From positions 19,779-83,778 of the forward strand of contig JALJCO010013363.1 in assembly GCA_023101725.1 (NCBI GenBank): DNA of 64,000 bases. Direction: 5' to 3'. Shown piece by piece: positions 22,812 through 33,440 of this stretch. Made by a program: the position numbers and the translations under genes. This DNA is from Atherinomorus stipes (Eukaryota > Chordata > Actinopteri > Atheriniformes > Atherinidae). A model generated the notes under the pieces. It was not told where the DNA came from and did no database searches. It was given only the letters and a program-made list of their open reading frames with translations. Within the stretch, counting starts at the first letter, position 1; the number at the start of each line of letters is the position of its first letter.

Positions 22812-23282
22812 TTAAAGGGACTTGAGGCAGGAATTTGAAAAAAACCAAACATGAATGTCCCTTTTTTTCATACTAATGGGTGATGAAGCGCTAAATACCA
22901 AAAATAACTTTTCCACCCATGTTTCTCTCCGTTGCCTTAAACAGGCTGTGTGCTGCAAAATGCGCTGCAATTCGGTGTCCGAATTTCCCGCGCTGCCCTG
23001 CGGATGTGACGTCACATGACGCTACATCCGCTGTTTTGATATAGGAAGAAGCCGGTCGCGGTAAATTCAAACACTGTAAGCGATAGTTATGGATTATTCT
23101 GCCGTCAGCAAACGATCCAGATCAACTGAAAGACACTAAAAAGTGTAACTACGGAGAAAAAGGTGAGTAAACATTATAGCTTCAGTTTGTGCACGCTCCC
23201 GTGATGGCTTGGCTCGTGGCTGCAGTTACCTGAAGCGCCAGTCGCGACTTTCGTTTCTTAATCTTGCCTCAAGTCCCTTTAA
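22812..23282. mobile_element. MITE with perfect 18-bp terminal inverted repeats
   Basis: The element begins TTAAAGGGACTTGAGGCA and ends TGCCTCAAGTCCCTTTAA, a perfect 18-bp inverted pair. The 471-bp interior includes a TGACGTCA word near 23005 and a conserved ACACTAAAAAGTGTAACTAC hairpin. A second copy lies at 27530-27968. There is no open frame of note and no clear target duplication. The superfamily is not assigned. Confidence 0.8.
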
Positions 23283-24349
23283 CAGTTGATCCCTGTGGTA
23301 AACAATTTTTCCGTTGCCATGGATACACATCATAACAAGTTGTGAAAAAAGCCAAATGTATGAAGAAAAATCTCCTGAATTGCACAGCCTTCAGACCAGC
23401 ACGGTTCACTTTTTTAGTTAGATTCGACTCTATTCGATTTGATTATCGATTATCTCCTCAAATTGACAGACAGCAATTTATATATGCTGATATAGATATC
23501 TAAAATGTAAAAAAGGGCATGAATGAAAAGGCAGTGGGAGCCAGCAGCCTGTCATGGAGTTTTTCATGAACCAACAGAATGTAAAATTGATGTTGAAAAC
23601 ACAGCTGACTGAAAAACAGGCTTTTAATTCTTTCATTCACATGAATATAATAATAAAAAAAAAGTCATTATTGAAATAATATGATCATGTAAACTTGGAG
23701 GATTTAAGCTAAGACAGATACTATTTTCCAACAAAACATAAAGAAGATAAGCAAACATTCAGAGTTGAACATCTATATTGAACATGGGTCTAGCTTCCAG
23801 AAAAAGTGCATCTTCATCTTCATTGTATTAATGCTTAATACGGGTGCCAATCACTTGGAAATTAAATTAAAAATACTTTATTTATCCCAGAAGAGACTAC
23901 AATATATTACCGACAGATGAAACACTAACATGATGTTGAGAATATCTGCAGTACACTTACACGGCCAGCAGATGGAGCTCGTGCTTCATGCTGACCGTCT
24001 CAAACAGGCCTGACGTGTCTGAAGACATGGCGTTGGTCTCACGGAAGTTGTCTCATAAGGCTTCAGATTCGCCATCCCTAATATCCCTATACCTTGGATG
24101 AACGAGTGGGGGCCTTCACTGCCTTACACTTTGGAAACTTGGAAGAGCCACTCGCGGAGATTGCGCCGTCATCTTTGTTGTAGTCTGAAGTCGCATGGCG
24201 CCGCCATCTTTATTTTGGTCTGACGACGCATCGGTACGCATATTTTGCGTCGACAGCCGTACTGTTTACATTGTACTAAGAGTGAACAAGCTGCGGGCAA
24301 TCACAAGAGGGGTTGGCTATTGATTTGAAAGAAAGAATGCAGCAACATG
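23283..24349. other. Unassigned stretch
   Basis: No gene or defined element is recognised. There is an AT-rich part at 23440-23900 and an ordinary part at 23950-24349. Short repeated words (GAAGTCGCATGGCGCCGCCA near 24190) have no partner that I found. Confidence 0.35.
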
Positions 24350-24656
24350 TAGTTCTGTTTAAGCTATAAAGATATACTAAATGATGTCGTTTTGAGTAAA
24401 TTGTGGACGCTACCCACTCAGGACACTTGGATTACATTGGACAAGCAGTATGGAGGAACATTGCCAAGTTTTTGTGGACTTTATGGACCTTTGTATTTCA
24501 AGCTCCGGTGACTTCCATTATATGAAAGTTGAAACAAAAACGTCTCAGATCTCCAGCTGCATTTAAGAGATTAAAAAAGTGCTCCACAGTCTTGCTCAGC
24601 ATGAGGGTGAATAGAAAATGAACACACATCATTCTGGGGGTGTTGTATTCCTTTAA
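24350..24656. repeat. Interspersed repeat R1, copy
   Basis: This copy matches 2412-2712 in the same orientation and 46426-46734 inverted. It runs from AAGATATACTAAATGATGTC to GGTGTTGTATTCCTTTAAG. It lies just outside the inner left arm of the inverted duplication and is not part of the arm homology. Confidence 0.8.
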
Positions 24657-25137
24657 GTAGCCGGGGTCTCGACTTGTAGTATATAAGAATCTTCTTTAAA
24701 CTCTGGGTAACAGACTCTGACTCCAATGACTCAAAAACCCAATTCTCTTTGGTGAGTGACTCATTCAAAATCGAGTTTACAATCACTAAACCTGAGAGAA
24801 GGAATGAAGCTGGAGGTGATTGTAGGGTGAAAGAAATATCCATCACAAACCACAGAACCAATAATGGATGACATGAATGTGTCAGAAATGTGTGTTGTGG
24901 TTGCTGATCAACAGATAAATTTGAGGTGCAAATAAGCTTTTCATGTTTAGAAGATCTTCTCTGCAAAGCAATTTTTTTATATTTTATACTCTTTAGCATT
25001 TATGATCGAGGTATTGTATATGCAGGCATATTAAAAGTGTGACTTTCAAGAAGTTCTGAAGGGGAGAAGTGGGATTTTCTGCTGTGTGGTCACAAAATCC
25101 AGCTTGATCTTTCTTTCCCATTTCAGTGTTCCTGCAG

Positions 25138-25301
25138 AACTGCAGCAGTTGTTGGACATTACGAAGTGGGTTCCCTGTAAATGGAGTCTGGACAAGCGGG
25201 ACCCAGAGCCTCGCCACATAAAAGAGGAACCAGAGAAACTGCGGCCAAATCAAGGTGTGATGGAAGCTGGAATGACATCAGGCTATGTGGGTCAGATGTA
25301 A
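25138..25301 (+). pseudogene. ZNF-A linker exon, out of frame with fingers
   Basis: After a splice acceptor (CCTGCAG at 25131-25137) the frame LQQLLDITKWVPCKW then [18 protein letters not shown] is the conserved exon that precedes the finger array in this fish zinc-finger family. It ends at a stop at 25299. The fingers lie in a different frame, entered by an ATG at 25181 inside this exon. The peptide itself is still open and well preserved. Confidence 0.7.
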
Positions 25302-26245
25302 ACAGTAATATGAAGTGTAACACTGCAAAAAAATCCGTGAGCTGCTCTGAATACAGAGAAGACTCTAAAGAGTTTTCACAAGTTAAACACTTAATAGAAA
25401 CATCTTTGAGCTGTTCTAAGAAATATTTTAAAGGAACACAAAAAGTAAATTTGAAGGAAATGGTTCACAAGAAGAAAATCACAGTTAGATGTGACATTTG
25501 TGGTGAAATTTGTAATCGTACAGTAGATCTTAGGAAACACATGAGTATCCACACAGGAAAACTATTCAGCTGTGATGAATGTGGACAAAGATTTAGTGAA
25601 AAGGGAAGCTTAAAAAAAAACATAAGAATCCTCACAGGTGAGAAACCATACAGCTGTGATGAATGTGGACAAAGATTTAGTATAAAGGCATACTTAAACC
25701 AACACATGAAAATCCACACAGGAGAGAAGCCATACAGCTGTGATGAATGTGGACAAAGATTTAGTCGAAAGGGAAACTTAAGCCAACACATGAGAGTCCA
25801 CACAGCAGAGAAACCATACAGCTGTGATGAATGTGGACAAAGATTTGGTCAAAAGGCACACTTAAACAGACACATGAGAATCCACACAGGAGAGAAACCA
25901 TACAGCTGTGATGAATGTGGACAAAGATTTAGTCGAAAGGGAAACTTGAGCCAACACATGAGAATCCACGCAGGAGAGAAACCATACAGCTGTGATGAAT
26001 GTGGACAAAGATTTGGTCAAAAGGCACACTTAAACAGACACATGAGAATCCACACAGGAGAGAAACCATTCAGCTGTAATGAATGTGGACAAAGATTTAG
26101 TGAAAAGGGAAGCTTCAATCAACACATGAGAATCCACACAGGAGCAAAACCATTTCCCTGTGAGGTTTGTGGTGAATTATTTAGATGGCGTAGTAGTTTA
26201 AAGGGACACATGCTTGTCCACACAGAATGTAAACAACAAAGCTGA
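25181..26245 (+). CDS. ZNF-A: C2H2 zinc-finger protein, 9 fingers
   Basis: The 354-codon frame encodes a C2H2 zinc-finger protein, a presumed nuclear DNA-binding regulator; its target is not known. About 100 residues of low-conservation leader are followed by nine finger units. The first is [21 protein letters not shown]. Units 2-8 follow the pattern (Y/F)SC(D/N)ECGQRF(S/G)xK...H with TGEKP-type linkers. The last is [23 protein letters not shown], then a short tail to TGA. Finger 2 is dead: both zinc-binding His are replaced (Asn and Leu) beside an A9 run near 25611-25620. Finger pairs 4-5 and 6-7 are near repeats of each other. The ATG at 25181 lies inside the conserved linker exon but in another frame, so either the N-terminus has been replaced or a frame error or an unseen splice separates them. 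It faces ZNF-B across an inverted duplication. Confidence 0.8.
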   Translation: MESGQAGPRASPHKRGTRETAAKSRCDGSWNDIRLCGSDVNSNMKCNTAKKSVSCSEYREDSKEFSQVKHLIETSLSCSKKYFKGTQKVNLKEMVHKKKITVRCDICGEICNRTVDLRKHMSIHTGKLFSCDECGQRFSEKGSLKKNIRILTGEKPYSCDECGQRFSIKAYLNQHMKIHTGEKPYSCDECGQRFSRKGNLSQHMRVHTAEKPYSCDECGQRFGQKAHLNRHMRIHTGEKPYSCDECGQRFSRKGNLSQHMRIHAGEKPYSCDECGQRFGQKAHLNRHMRIHTGEKPFSCNECGQRFSEKGSFNQHMRIHTGAKPFPCEVCGELFRWRSSLKGHMLVHTECKQQS

Positions 26246-27529
26246 AGATTTTGCTGGAAATCTCTAAATCATGTGTCTGGTGTAGATAGGCGTGTGTTAG
26301 AACTTCAGGGGCGATTTTCCATAAAGGTACCTCAGGAAAGAATCACCTGGAAAAGTCAGACAATTTTACCCCTTTCTCACGCAATAATGCCAGTGTCAGT
26401 TCACACATCATACACATTTTCTCTCATTTAAACTACAATGATCTCCCACATACACATGATCTCATGTGTACTACTATGAGCTCATGCAGACATGGGTCTC
26501 GCATACATAACTAGGGGATGTATTGATAATCTTAATGTTTTCATTCATAATAGTAAGATTGTTCCTTTTGTCAGACATCTTGAATCAGATCTTACCTTTC
26601 TGACACTTTCGGCTGTCACTTAAGTCTTCCTCAGAGCTTTCGGGAGGATCAGGATTGTACTGGTGTCATGTGTTTTTCCCTCTGGTCCTCATCAAAACAC
26701 ATTCTGGGGTAATTGTAGATTAACCCAGAATGTGTAGACTTTTTGGGACAATCAGAGAAACCAGATTACAGCACAGAAACTGGATCTACTAGAAATAAAA
26801 GCATGCATTAATACCTCCATGCTAGCTAGAGAGAGGAATGGCTGGACTATTGTGATGTTTAAGATGATAAAATTCTGTCTTTGTGACTTTTCTAATGTGT
26901 GGAATAAAATCCAGCTCAGTCTTTCAGATAAATTTGACCTGACTTGAATCCCTGTCTGCTCATCCTGGCTTTTTTTGTCAAAAGTTTTTGTGTCTGCGTC
27001 CTCCACTCTTACTTCATCTAACTTCATGACTTATAAATCAAATATAATCATTTTATATTTTCCTTTTTTTATCTACTCCTGCATGAAATGTAACTGTTTT
27101 CTGTTTCTAATGTAACTATTTTTCTGTTAGTATTTTTACAAGAGCTTGATAGAAAATATGCAGCATTTAGTTTGACATTAGACCTTATTTTCTTAGAAAT
27201 ATTATGTAACACCTTTATGAAGAGTCACCAGGTTTGAATCAAGAACACGGAGGTGAGAAGAGAAAGTCAGAAGGACTGAGCAGAGTATTGTTAAAAGAAT
27301 TGGTCAGGAAAAGAAAAATTCAGTCAAGAATAGGATGTGACTTGCTTGCTGTGCAGCTGTGTGCTCTGTATTGTTCTGATTAACACATAATCTGAAAGTC
27401 CTTTGTCCAGAGTGTCCTTGCTGATGTTTTCAGTCATTGTATGAACTTTATTTGTGACCTAAAAAAAACAATAAAACTATAGACCTTGAAATAGGGGTCT
27501 AGAAAAGGCAACAGTTTCCAATTTATTTG

Positions 27530-27968
27530 TAAATTCAAACACTGTAAGCGATAATTATGGATTCTTCTGCCGTCAGAAAACGATCTCGATCAACTGAAAG
27601 GCACTAAAAAGTGTAACTACGAAGAAAAAGCTTAGTAAACAACATTATAGCTTTCGAGCTCTGCCATGCGGACGTGACGTCAAATGACGCTACATCCGCA
27701 GTTTTGATATAGGACGAAGCTGGTCGCGGTAAATTCAAACACTGTAAGCGATTCTAATGGATTCTTCTGCCGTCAGCAAACGATCCAGATCAACTGAAAG
27801 ACACTAAAAAGTGTAACTACGGAGAAAAAGTGAGTAAACAACATTATAGCTTCAGTTTCACGCTCCCGTGACGGCTTGGCTCGTGGCTGCAGTTACCTGA
27901 AGCGCCAATCGCGGCAGTCACGGCAGTCGCGAGTTTCGTTTCTTAATCTTGCCTCGAGTCCCTTTAAA
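27530..27968. repeat. Second copy of the TTAAAGGGACTTGAGGCA MITE
   Basis: 27655-27968 matches 22985-23282 closely and ends TGCCTCGAGTCCCTTTAA. 27535-27655 repeats part of the same sequence again in tandem (ACTGTAAGCGATAATTATGG ... GTGTAACTACG). The left terminal repeat is missing. The copy is therefore truncated and partly duplicated. It abuts the inner left arm of the inverted duplication. Confidence 0.75.
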
Positions 27969-28173
27969 TATGACTTGAGATTTACACAATAACTCATCCA
28001 CAGAAAACACAAAAATCCACTTCTACCTTTCCAGGTGAACTGAATCATACTTTCTCTATACTTTTCAATGCACATGTTCATTGTTCAATGGTTAAATATT
28101 TATTCTGCATCATTCTGTTCTCGAAAAACCGAAAGTTGAGTCTCCCTAACTTTTGTGTATGTATATATATATA

Positions 28174-28178
28174 CAGCC

Positions 28179-28240
<62 letters not shown>

Positions 28241-28245
28241 GGCTG
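28174..28245. repeat. Perfect 72-bp palindrome around (AT)29
   Basis: CAGCCGA, then (AT)29 at 28181-28238, then TCGGCTG. The 7-bp unique arms on both sides are exact inverted copies, and the alternating core makes the whole 72 bp self-complementary. It can form a cruciform or hairpin. It immediately precedes the LINE 3' end at 28246. Confidence 0.95.
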
Positions 28246-29022
28246 ATTGATGCTGCCATGGAGACCTGTTAAGGACTCAAGGCAGACAGCACCACGTCTG
28301 ACCTGTTTCAAAACATCTTCTGCTATCTGCTTTGGCGACCCTGAGGAGAGGCCTGTGTTTGGGTTAACACGGGCTGTCTCTGCAAACTCCCCGAGAAAGT
28401 TATGTGAATGGACTCTCAGCATCCCTTCCTGTTCCCTCCCCCGCACATCTCTCACGGGAAGTGGACCACCTGGCCAGCACCCCCAAGGCCACCATAACAT
28501 CTGTGGACAGAGACTGGGTGTGAACTCAGGCGGGTTCACAGCCTGACACACACACACACGCATCCACGGACACACAAGATCCCTCACACGCCCCTAAGAC
28601 TCTCTGCTTCCGTTGCTCCCTTCTCTTTTCCCGCCTTTCTGGACAGACTGGGCCTGGAGGGTGCATGAGCGCCCCCGTCTGGCTGTCTGGAGGGATTCCC
28701 TCCCTTCTGCCCACAGTGTGTCTTTCATGTTGTGATTGCCTGAGTTTGTGCTTCTATGTATCGGTGTGTCTTTTTTTGTCTCTAAGGTCTCCACCTGTGT
28801 ACGTGGAGAGTTTGGAGACCTTTTTTTTTTACCACCTACCCATCTTTCCTCATGTCACCGTTTTCTTTCTGCGAAGGTGCGCCCTGCGAGGGGCTGCTTG
28901 GCCACGGTCTGCCTGATCCTGTCCTGTTATGTTTTTGTTTTGTCCATGTGTCTTGGACAGGTTGGACTGAAACATGAATTTCCCCTCGGGGATCAATAAA
29001 GTATCTTTGATTTGATTTGATA

Positions 29023-29024
<2 letters not shown>
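28246..29024 (+). mobile_element. LINE 3' untranslated end with TTTGAT tail
   Basis: This block has no coding domain but ends in the LINE-like tail AATTTCCCCTCGGGGATCA (28977-28995), AATAAAGTAT, then TTTGATTTGAT repeats and an (AT)n microsatellite (29025-29059). CCC-CTCG-GGG can form a small hairpin, as in the 3' ends recognised by CR1/L2-type reverse transcriptases. The same 19 bp occur in the tail of the SINE at 56345-56587. I read it as the 3' UTR of a 5'-truncated LINE. The clade is not certain. Confidence 0.6.
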
Positions 29025-29059
<35 letters not shown>

Positions 29060-29063
<4 letters not shown>

Positions 29064-29456
29064 GATGGTTCCAGGCAGGAGTGATTTTCTGCATCTTTCC
29101 ATCTTGCAGCAGACGTGAAGAGGCCTCCCACTGAATACACTCTGTTTCTTCAGTCCCCAATTAGCGGCCCGCGGGCCGGATGAGCAAAATGTCCGGCTTG
29201 CACAGACCCAGTGAGATAATGTAACAAACTTCAAAAAGGTGAAATAAAGCATGTTTGGTTCTATTTCAGTATTTCCAACCATTACATGGGCAGGGCGCCC
29301 CCCTCCCCGACCTAGTATCATAGCTGCAGGTGTGTGTTCCTCTCAGACTTTCTCGCTACCCCCCCTGCATCCTCACATGAGGCTCCAGCACCGCGAACAG
29401 AGCTCGCGTCAGAAAACACATTAAGCACTTCAGAATCAGACACTATCAGTGTTTTT
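29060..29456. other. Unassigned stretch, left flank of an L1-like insertion
   Basis: It contains a GCGGCCCGCGGGCCGG palindromic word near 29165 and otherwise nothing I can name. Its last bases, TATCAGTGTTTTT (29445-29457), are repeated at 31147-31159 and form the target duplication of the next element. Confidence 0.4.
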
Positions 29457-31144
29457 TTTTTTCACTTTATTCTTTGTTAGGTACATTTTTTAGGAACAAC
29501 AAAAGCATGAGGAAAATAAAAGCATATAAAGAAAAAAAAATGGAGTCATTCAGGGCTCGATAAACTTAATCATATACCATCTGTACATATATATGCAAAC
29601 ATATTTGCCTTCACATATATTTTACTTCTTGTCAAATGTCTCTACACACACACATAAGTTAAAAAGAGGATGTACATATATAATAAGGGAAGGAAATCTT
29701 AACACCTCCCCTCCATTAATCACAGTCCAGGTTCTGCAACCATTTTAACCAATATCTTTGAAATTTGCCTCCACAGAGCCTTAAAGTTGTCTTCGTGGTA
29801 TTTATTAATATTTTGTGTTTATTATTATTGAATGATTTGCATGTTTTGTTTAAAAAACCTTCTGGTTGCTTAGTTAGTGTATTTGTATACTAGAAGAGAG
29901 GCTTGTGGTCCAACGGAGGCTTTTCCGGGTTTTCATGAATTTCCGTTGATTGGCTGCTGCCATCAGTGTATGAAGGAAGCCCGCCTCCGCTTTATTTGTT
30001 ACAGACAGGAAATAGAGCCGAAAACAAGTTTGTTCCGCATGCTACAAACAGTTAGCTAATTAGCTTCTCAACTCCGAAGTTACAGTCGTGAGTTTACTTC
30101 TAGTGTGTAGTGGAGGGTTACCTGCTTAATGGACGGATAGAAACCCCCGTGGGATACGCTATTTGCAATGTTACGTAGAAGTGCAAGGATGTTCCCGATT
30201 GCTCTTTTCTTCGTATTGTTTCTGTGATGAGGAAGCACAGCCGACTGGGGGAACGCAGTAGCAAGTCAGCATGTGTAAGTAAACAAGGGGAAACCCTCCG
30301 TATTTCAGAAGGAGCAAGTTAAAAGGGGTTTTCAGTGGAAGGAGGCCTTTAAAGAGAAAGTAATCCTTTCCATTTCCCAGATGTCTTTCACTATGGCTGA
30401 CCACTCTCCCACTGTTGGTGGATCCTTGTCCAGCCATCTTTTAGTTGTTGCTTTTTTACTTGCCACTAATAATATTTTAAGAAGGTATTTATCCTGCTTA
30501 CTCATATCTGGTATGCTCCCTAAAAATATTGTAGCAAAACAAAAATCAAGTTCAAAACCCATTACCGTTTTAATCTTTACCATTGTTTCTGCCCAGAAAA
30601 GTTTAATAACTGGGCAATTCCAGAATATGTGGTAGTGGTCAGCCAAAGTATTGCCACATTGTCTCCAGCAGTTACCCATTTCAAGATTATTATTCTGAAG
30701 TGATCTAATTTTAGGGGAAATGAAGAAAAACATACTACACTTCCAGAAAGATTCCCTCCAAATCGGGGAGCTTGTGGTGCTGTTGTTTGTCTTGCAGATA
30801 TTTAACCAATCTCCATCCGAAAGTGTAATAGCTGCTTGTTTCTCCCATTTGGCCTTAACATAGTATGTGGAGTTCTTCCGGTGTAATTGTAAACAGGAGT
30901 ATAGTTTAGAGATCAGTCCTTTATGGACTTTTCCCTTGTAACTGTCAATAAATATGTCAACAAGAGACACATCATTTCCACACTCCCTTATAACCTTTAT
31001 GTTTTGGCTAAAATGGTGTCTCACTTGTAGATACCTGTAAAAATCAGTTTTATGTAACCTGTAGGTTTCACTGAGTTGGAGGAAGCTGTCCATGTCTGTT
31101 GTAGTTGCGATTTTACAGTATGCTGTAATACCTTTCCTAGTCCA
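29457..31144 (-). mobile_element. 5'-truncated L1-like retrotransposon
   Basis: On the minus strand the frame 31093-30332 (253 codons) reads as the C-terminal part of an L1/Tx1-type ORF2. It has long basic and aromatic stretches, then NCWRQCGNTLADHYHIFWNCPVIKLFW, the Cys/His motif region of that protein, then the end. Endonuclease and reverse transcriptase are absent, so the copy is 5'-truncated. The 3' side reaches a T run at 29453-29464 (poly-A tail on the minus strand). It is flanked by ATCAGTGTTTTT on both sides, a 12-13-bp target duplication as expected from target-primed insertion. 29880-30170 looks unrelated to the rest and may be a further insertion. Confidence 0.75.
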
Positions 31145-31286
31145 TAATATCAGTGTTTTTAAACTCTACCAAGGACAAAGATGTTGTTAAGCCTGTGTGA
31201 CCCCGGCTTTACACCTGGTCCGTGACGTGAGCGCAGCGCAGCGGCGCGCCATGCGCACCTGATCGCGCCCATGTAATCAATGTTTT
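31145..31286. repeat. Repeat fragment with ACCCCGGCTTTACACC
   Basis: 31197-31275 matches 3903-3990 and, in part, 57360-57400 (TTTACACCTGGTCCGTGAGC). It forms the target into which the L1-like element (left) and the gypsy LTR (right) inserted. It is non-coding. Confidence 0.6.
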
Positions 31287-31769
31287 GTGTAATATTCTTG
31301 GTAAGCGTCTTGGAAAAGATCAAGCAGGGGGAACGTAGATACGTGCTTTTAATCGTGAAAGTTGGTCAATCATGAACTATCCCTGGAACAGATAACTTCT
31401 GTATGCCTTACCACTAGGGGGCAATAAAACACTATTACATTTCTCCCCTTTTAGATTTCTACTCCAGGTAAGCAATCCCCTTGTAATAATAATACTAATA
31501 AAAAAAAACATTTTAACTGCCTGTACTAAGAATGTAACAAATGGAAACATCACTCAACGCTGCATCACATATTGGGGAGTGGACATCGTGGGCTTGGGCG
31601 CGGAGGACCCGGGTTCGATTCCCCGACACGACTCCTGGGTGAACCACTGTGGACCCCTGAGCAAGGTCCTTAACCCCCCCACCAACTGCTCCCCGGGGGA
31701 TTAAGAACCAACCCCCCTCCTCTTCACACAACAAAAAAAAGGGAGGGGAAAAGACACACCCTAACCCCC

Positions 31770-31807
<38 letters not shown>

Positions 31808-33440
31808 CCTCCCAAATGACCGGCAGTAAAAAATAACTAAATCACATTTCTATACATTTTCAAAGGTTTAGTCCTTTGGGAGGAGTTCTGTGCCTTTCAG
31901 GGTATCTGCGTTTCACAGATGGGCTTTGGGTTGTTTTGGGGGTTGAACCTGGTGGTTCTTCTGTTGCCTGCTGAGGTGATTCAGCAGGTAGGGGTTGTGA
32001 TGGAAGGTTTCCCGTTGGACTTGGTATCATCTCTGGAATGGCACAGTCCATGATCTCTTCTGGTCTCTCTGGAACCGGTGAGGGTGTAACTGAGGGTTCC
32101 TCCACAGTTTGTCTCCATGGTAACATGTGGTCAACATGTACTGTGCGTGTTCTCTGTCCCTCTTGTATCAGATAAGTCACACTTCCCAGTTTTTTTTAGA
32201 ACCGTTCCATGTGTCCATTTCTTTTGTCCCCCTCTGAAATTTCGGATACGCACAGCCTCTCCTTCTGGAAAAAAGCGTACAGGTGGGACTCTGCGATCGT
32301 GATGTTGCTTCTGCTCAGACTGTTTCTGTTTAACACGTCTGGTAAGTTCGGGCTTGAGAAGGGTGAAACGAGTTCGGATCTGGCGTGTCAGGAATAACTC
32401 AGCTGGTGTACGACCCGCCACAGCGTGAGGTGGACTGCGATACATGATTAGAAAGTTGGCCAGTCGATGACTGAGTGGCGAGGCGGCCTTTCCATCTGCT
32501 TCCAGCACATTTTTCATCAGGGATGGTTTCAGGATCTGCACGGACCTCTCTGCTGCTCCGTTAGATGCAGGGTGATATGCAGGTACGGCTGTGTGTCTGA
32601 TCCCATTTAACTCCAAGAACTGACTGAATTCTTTTGACACCAGTTGCGGCCCATTGTCCGAAACAAGTTCTTCTGGCAGTCCATATGAAGAGATTAACCC
32701 TCTCAAAACTTCAATGGTATTGTGTGAGGTGATGGATGACATTGGGAAAACTTCCAACCACTTTGAGTGACTGTCTATGACCACTAAGAAATAGTGCTTG
32801 TCTTTTTTGACAAAATCAATATGAATCCGTTGCCACACTCTTTCCGGCCATTTCCACGGGTGGAGGGGCGCAACTGCTGGTACCCTTTGCACAGCTTGAC
32901 AGATTTGGCAGCTTTGAACCAGCTCTTGTATGTCACCATCACACCCTGGCCACCACAGGTAACTGCGGGCAAGAGCTTTCATACGACAGATGCCTGGATG
33001 TTCGTGATGAAGGTCTTTGAGTACTTTCTGTCGGTAACATGGCGGGATGATAACTCGTTGTCCCCAAAGGACACATCCTTGTCCTGCTGACAACTCTTGT
33101 CTGCGTATAAAATAAGGCGTAAGTGCTTCATCCTGCACATAATTCGGCCGCCCGTTCATGGTGGAGCTCCAGACCTTGCTGAGAACCGGATCTTTCATGG
33201 TTGCCTTCTCAGTGTCTTTTGCTACTACCGGTAGCTCTTCCACATGTGAGAAATAGAAGATATTTCCTTCCTCTGCAGTATTGTCCGGTGAATCTCGCGG
33301 TAACCGTGACAACGCATCCGCATTTGCATGTTCAGCTGATCTTCTGTATTCAATGTCATAGTTGTATGCCATGAGAATAAGAGCCCAGCGCTGCATCCGT
33401 AAGGCAGCAAGTGTTGGGACAACATGTTTTTCATGTCTTA
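31287..33440 (-). mobile_element. Ty3/gypsy retrotransposon, pol C-terminal part
   Basis: On the minus strand a 421-codon frame (33396-32131) starts in the end of RNase H (IEYRRSAEHANADALSRLP). It continues into integrase. The zinc-binding HHEH...CQIC motif is present. The DDE triad is seen as IHIDF, SDNGPQ and NGAAE, with 35 residues between the second Asp and Glu. After RFFPEG...GGQKKW the frame breaks at an A8 run near 32191-32198. The last part (DHMLPW, Pro-rich, to 31862) is in another frame. A purine tract RC(31440-31452) precedes TGTAATAG at 31439, which I take as the start of the 3' LTR, extending to about 31287. Gag, protease, reverse transcriptase and the 5' LTR are missing. A SINE sits between pol and the LTR. 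No envelope frame is seen. Confidence 0.85.
31570..31804 (+). mobile_element. tRNA-derived SINE, copy 1
   Basis: It contains the polymerase III box B word GGTTCGATTCC (31612-31622) in GCGGAGGACCCGGGTTCG context. Then come GACACGACTCCTGGGTGAAC and GCAAGGTCCTTAACCC, all shared with the SINE at 56345-56587. Box A is decayed or truncated. It ends in an A run of about 36 (31769-31804). It is inserted in the 3' region of the gypsy element. It is not a functional tRNA gene. Confidence 0.8.

Larger units (their letters stand above)
24690..27515 (+). repeat. Inner left arm of large inverted duplication
   Basis: This arm matches the reverse complement of 40058-43612. It runs from CTGGGTAACAGACTC near 24700 through the whole zinc-finger gene and its 3' flank to GACCTTGAAATAGGGGTCTAGAAAAGGCAAC at about 27485-27515. 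The right arm has about 410 bp extra (40725-41150) and a longer finger array. Both arms share the exon upstream of the fingers, the stop context and the 3' flank. Confidence 0.92.
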
